This document shows positions 42,945 through 43,221 of a DNA stretch of 43,221 bases, piece by piece. The stretch's first letter is position 1, and the number at the start of each line of letters is the position of its first letter. The stretch covers positions 1 through 43,221 of the forward strand of contig JAFTBM010000006.1 in assembly GCA_017455205.1 (NCBI GenBank). The letters are read 5' to 3'. The notes beneath the pieces were generated by a model. The model worked only from the letters and a program-made list of their open reading frames with translations. It ran no database searches and was not told where the DNA came from. The DNA comes from Bacteroidales bacterium (GTDB taxonomy: Bacteria > Bacteroidota > Bacteroidia > Bacteroidales > P3). Position numbers and translations under genes: made by a program.

Positions 42945-43221
42945 CTAAAACTGAAAGTAGATAAACTGTGTAGCACCACCTTTGAAGAACAAGATAGCAA
43001 GAAACGCGAGAGCATAGAGCAAATAGCGCACAAAGGCTGGGCGTATCATAGGGATTCGCTCCAGCCCATGCTCTTTGCCTCGGTTGAGCCATTCCACGGC
43101 GAGCATCATGGCCACCGGCAGTAGCTCCCAGTGGGTGAAGAGCTTGTAGGCAGCCGTGAGGGTCTCGGGCGTGAGCATCGCTCGGAAATACCCCACCGTA
43201 CTCGGTATGCCTGTGGCCCTA
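42945..43221 (-). CDS. MBOAT family O-acyltransferase, C-terminal part
   Basis: Only the last 92 codons are inside the window; the frame stays open to base 43221 and the 5' part lies beyond it. The visible piece shows two hydrophobic segments (about LLPVAMMLAVEWL and RYLLYALAFLAILFF) and ends in KGGATQFIYFQF, the typical C terminus of AlgI/DltB-type acyltransferases. The GTG at 43194-43196 is not the true start. It forms an operon with the SGNH-like gene 3 bases downstream. Confidence 0.8.
   Translation of the reverse strand, partial: RATGIPSTVGYFRAMLTPETLTAAYKLFTHWELLPVAMMLAVEWLNRGKEHGLERIPMIRPAFVRYLLYALAFLAILFFKGGATQFIYFQF

Noticed and set aside
1-43221. CRISPR array, tRNA, rRNA, insertion sequence or prophage
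   Set aside because: I looked through the intergenic regions and the gene products and found no regularly spaced repeats, no tRNA-like fold with a conserved T-arm, and no transposase, integrase or phage structural gene.

Overview
The window looks like chromosomal DNA of a member of the Bacteroidales (phylum Bacteroidota); I cannot fix the family. Evidence: intergenic regions carry the Bacteroidota promoter (TTTG, about 20 bases, TAnnTTTG); SecD and SecF are fused; there is a TonB-dependent receptor with a carboxypeptidase-like N-terminal domain, a giant protein with a C-terminal domain like type IX secretion (T9SS) sorting domains, and a PorV/PorQ-family protein; DUF4301 and DUF6266 are families I associate with this phylum; and a four-subunit 2-oxoacid:ferredoxin oxidoreductase is present. 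I saw no tRNA, rRNA, CRISPR array, transposase or phage gene.

Layout. 0.3-5.6 kb (minus): rpsO and then the rimP-nusA-infB operon, each with a recognisable promoter and terminator. 5.6-6.25 kb: a long gene-free stretch with an almost G-free run and the first copy of a polypyrimidine repeat. 6.25-7.9 kb: a DUF6266 gene (plus) whose frame runs on antisense through a whole HIT-family gene to the end of greA. 8-21.4 kb (minus): secDF, a small acidic membrane protein, a TonB-dependent receptor, a 1682-residue secreted protein and a PorV/PorQ-family barrel, closely spaced and ending in a strong terminator. 21.5-24.6 kb: radC (plus), then PPIase-pheS-folB (minus). 24.7-32.05 kb (plus): a small lipoprotein, DUF4301, glmS, a sugar-phosphate nucleotidyltransferase and an AddB-like iron-sulfur nuclease. 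32.5-37 kb (plus): OmpA-like/TPR lipoprotein, pssA, a QueA-family enzyme and comF. 37.2-40.2 kb (plus): the ferredoxin, alpha, beta and gamma subunits of a 2-oxoacid:ferredoxin oxidoreductase. 40.3-42.0 kb: a solitary GmrSD-type (DUF262 + HNH) restriction-like protein. 42.06-43.22 kb (minus): an SGNH-like protein and the 3' end of an MBOAT acyltransferase cut by the window edge.

How the genes work together. Most are housekeeping: translation and transcription (infB, nusA, rimP, rpsO, pheS, greA), amino-sugar and cell-wall precursors (glmS and nucleotidyltransferase), phospholipid (pssA), tRNA modification (queA family), repair (radC, addB-like) and anaerobic energy metabolism (kor/vor). The most interesting block is 8-21.4 kb, which places a Sec translocation motor upstream of an outer-membrane receptor, a very large exported protein with an atypical sorting-like C terminus, and a PorV/PorQ-type protein. 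This could be a dedicated export or surface-assembly module. Also worth attention are a dispersed polypyrimidine/polypurine repeat at three gene borders, a sharp base-composition mosaic inside glmS, and the nested antisense DUF6266/HIT arrangement.
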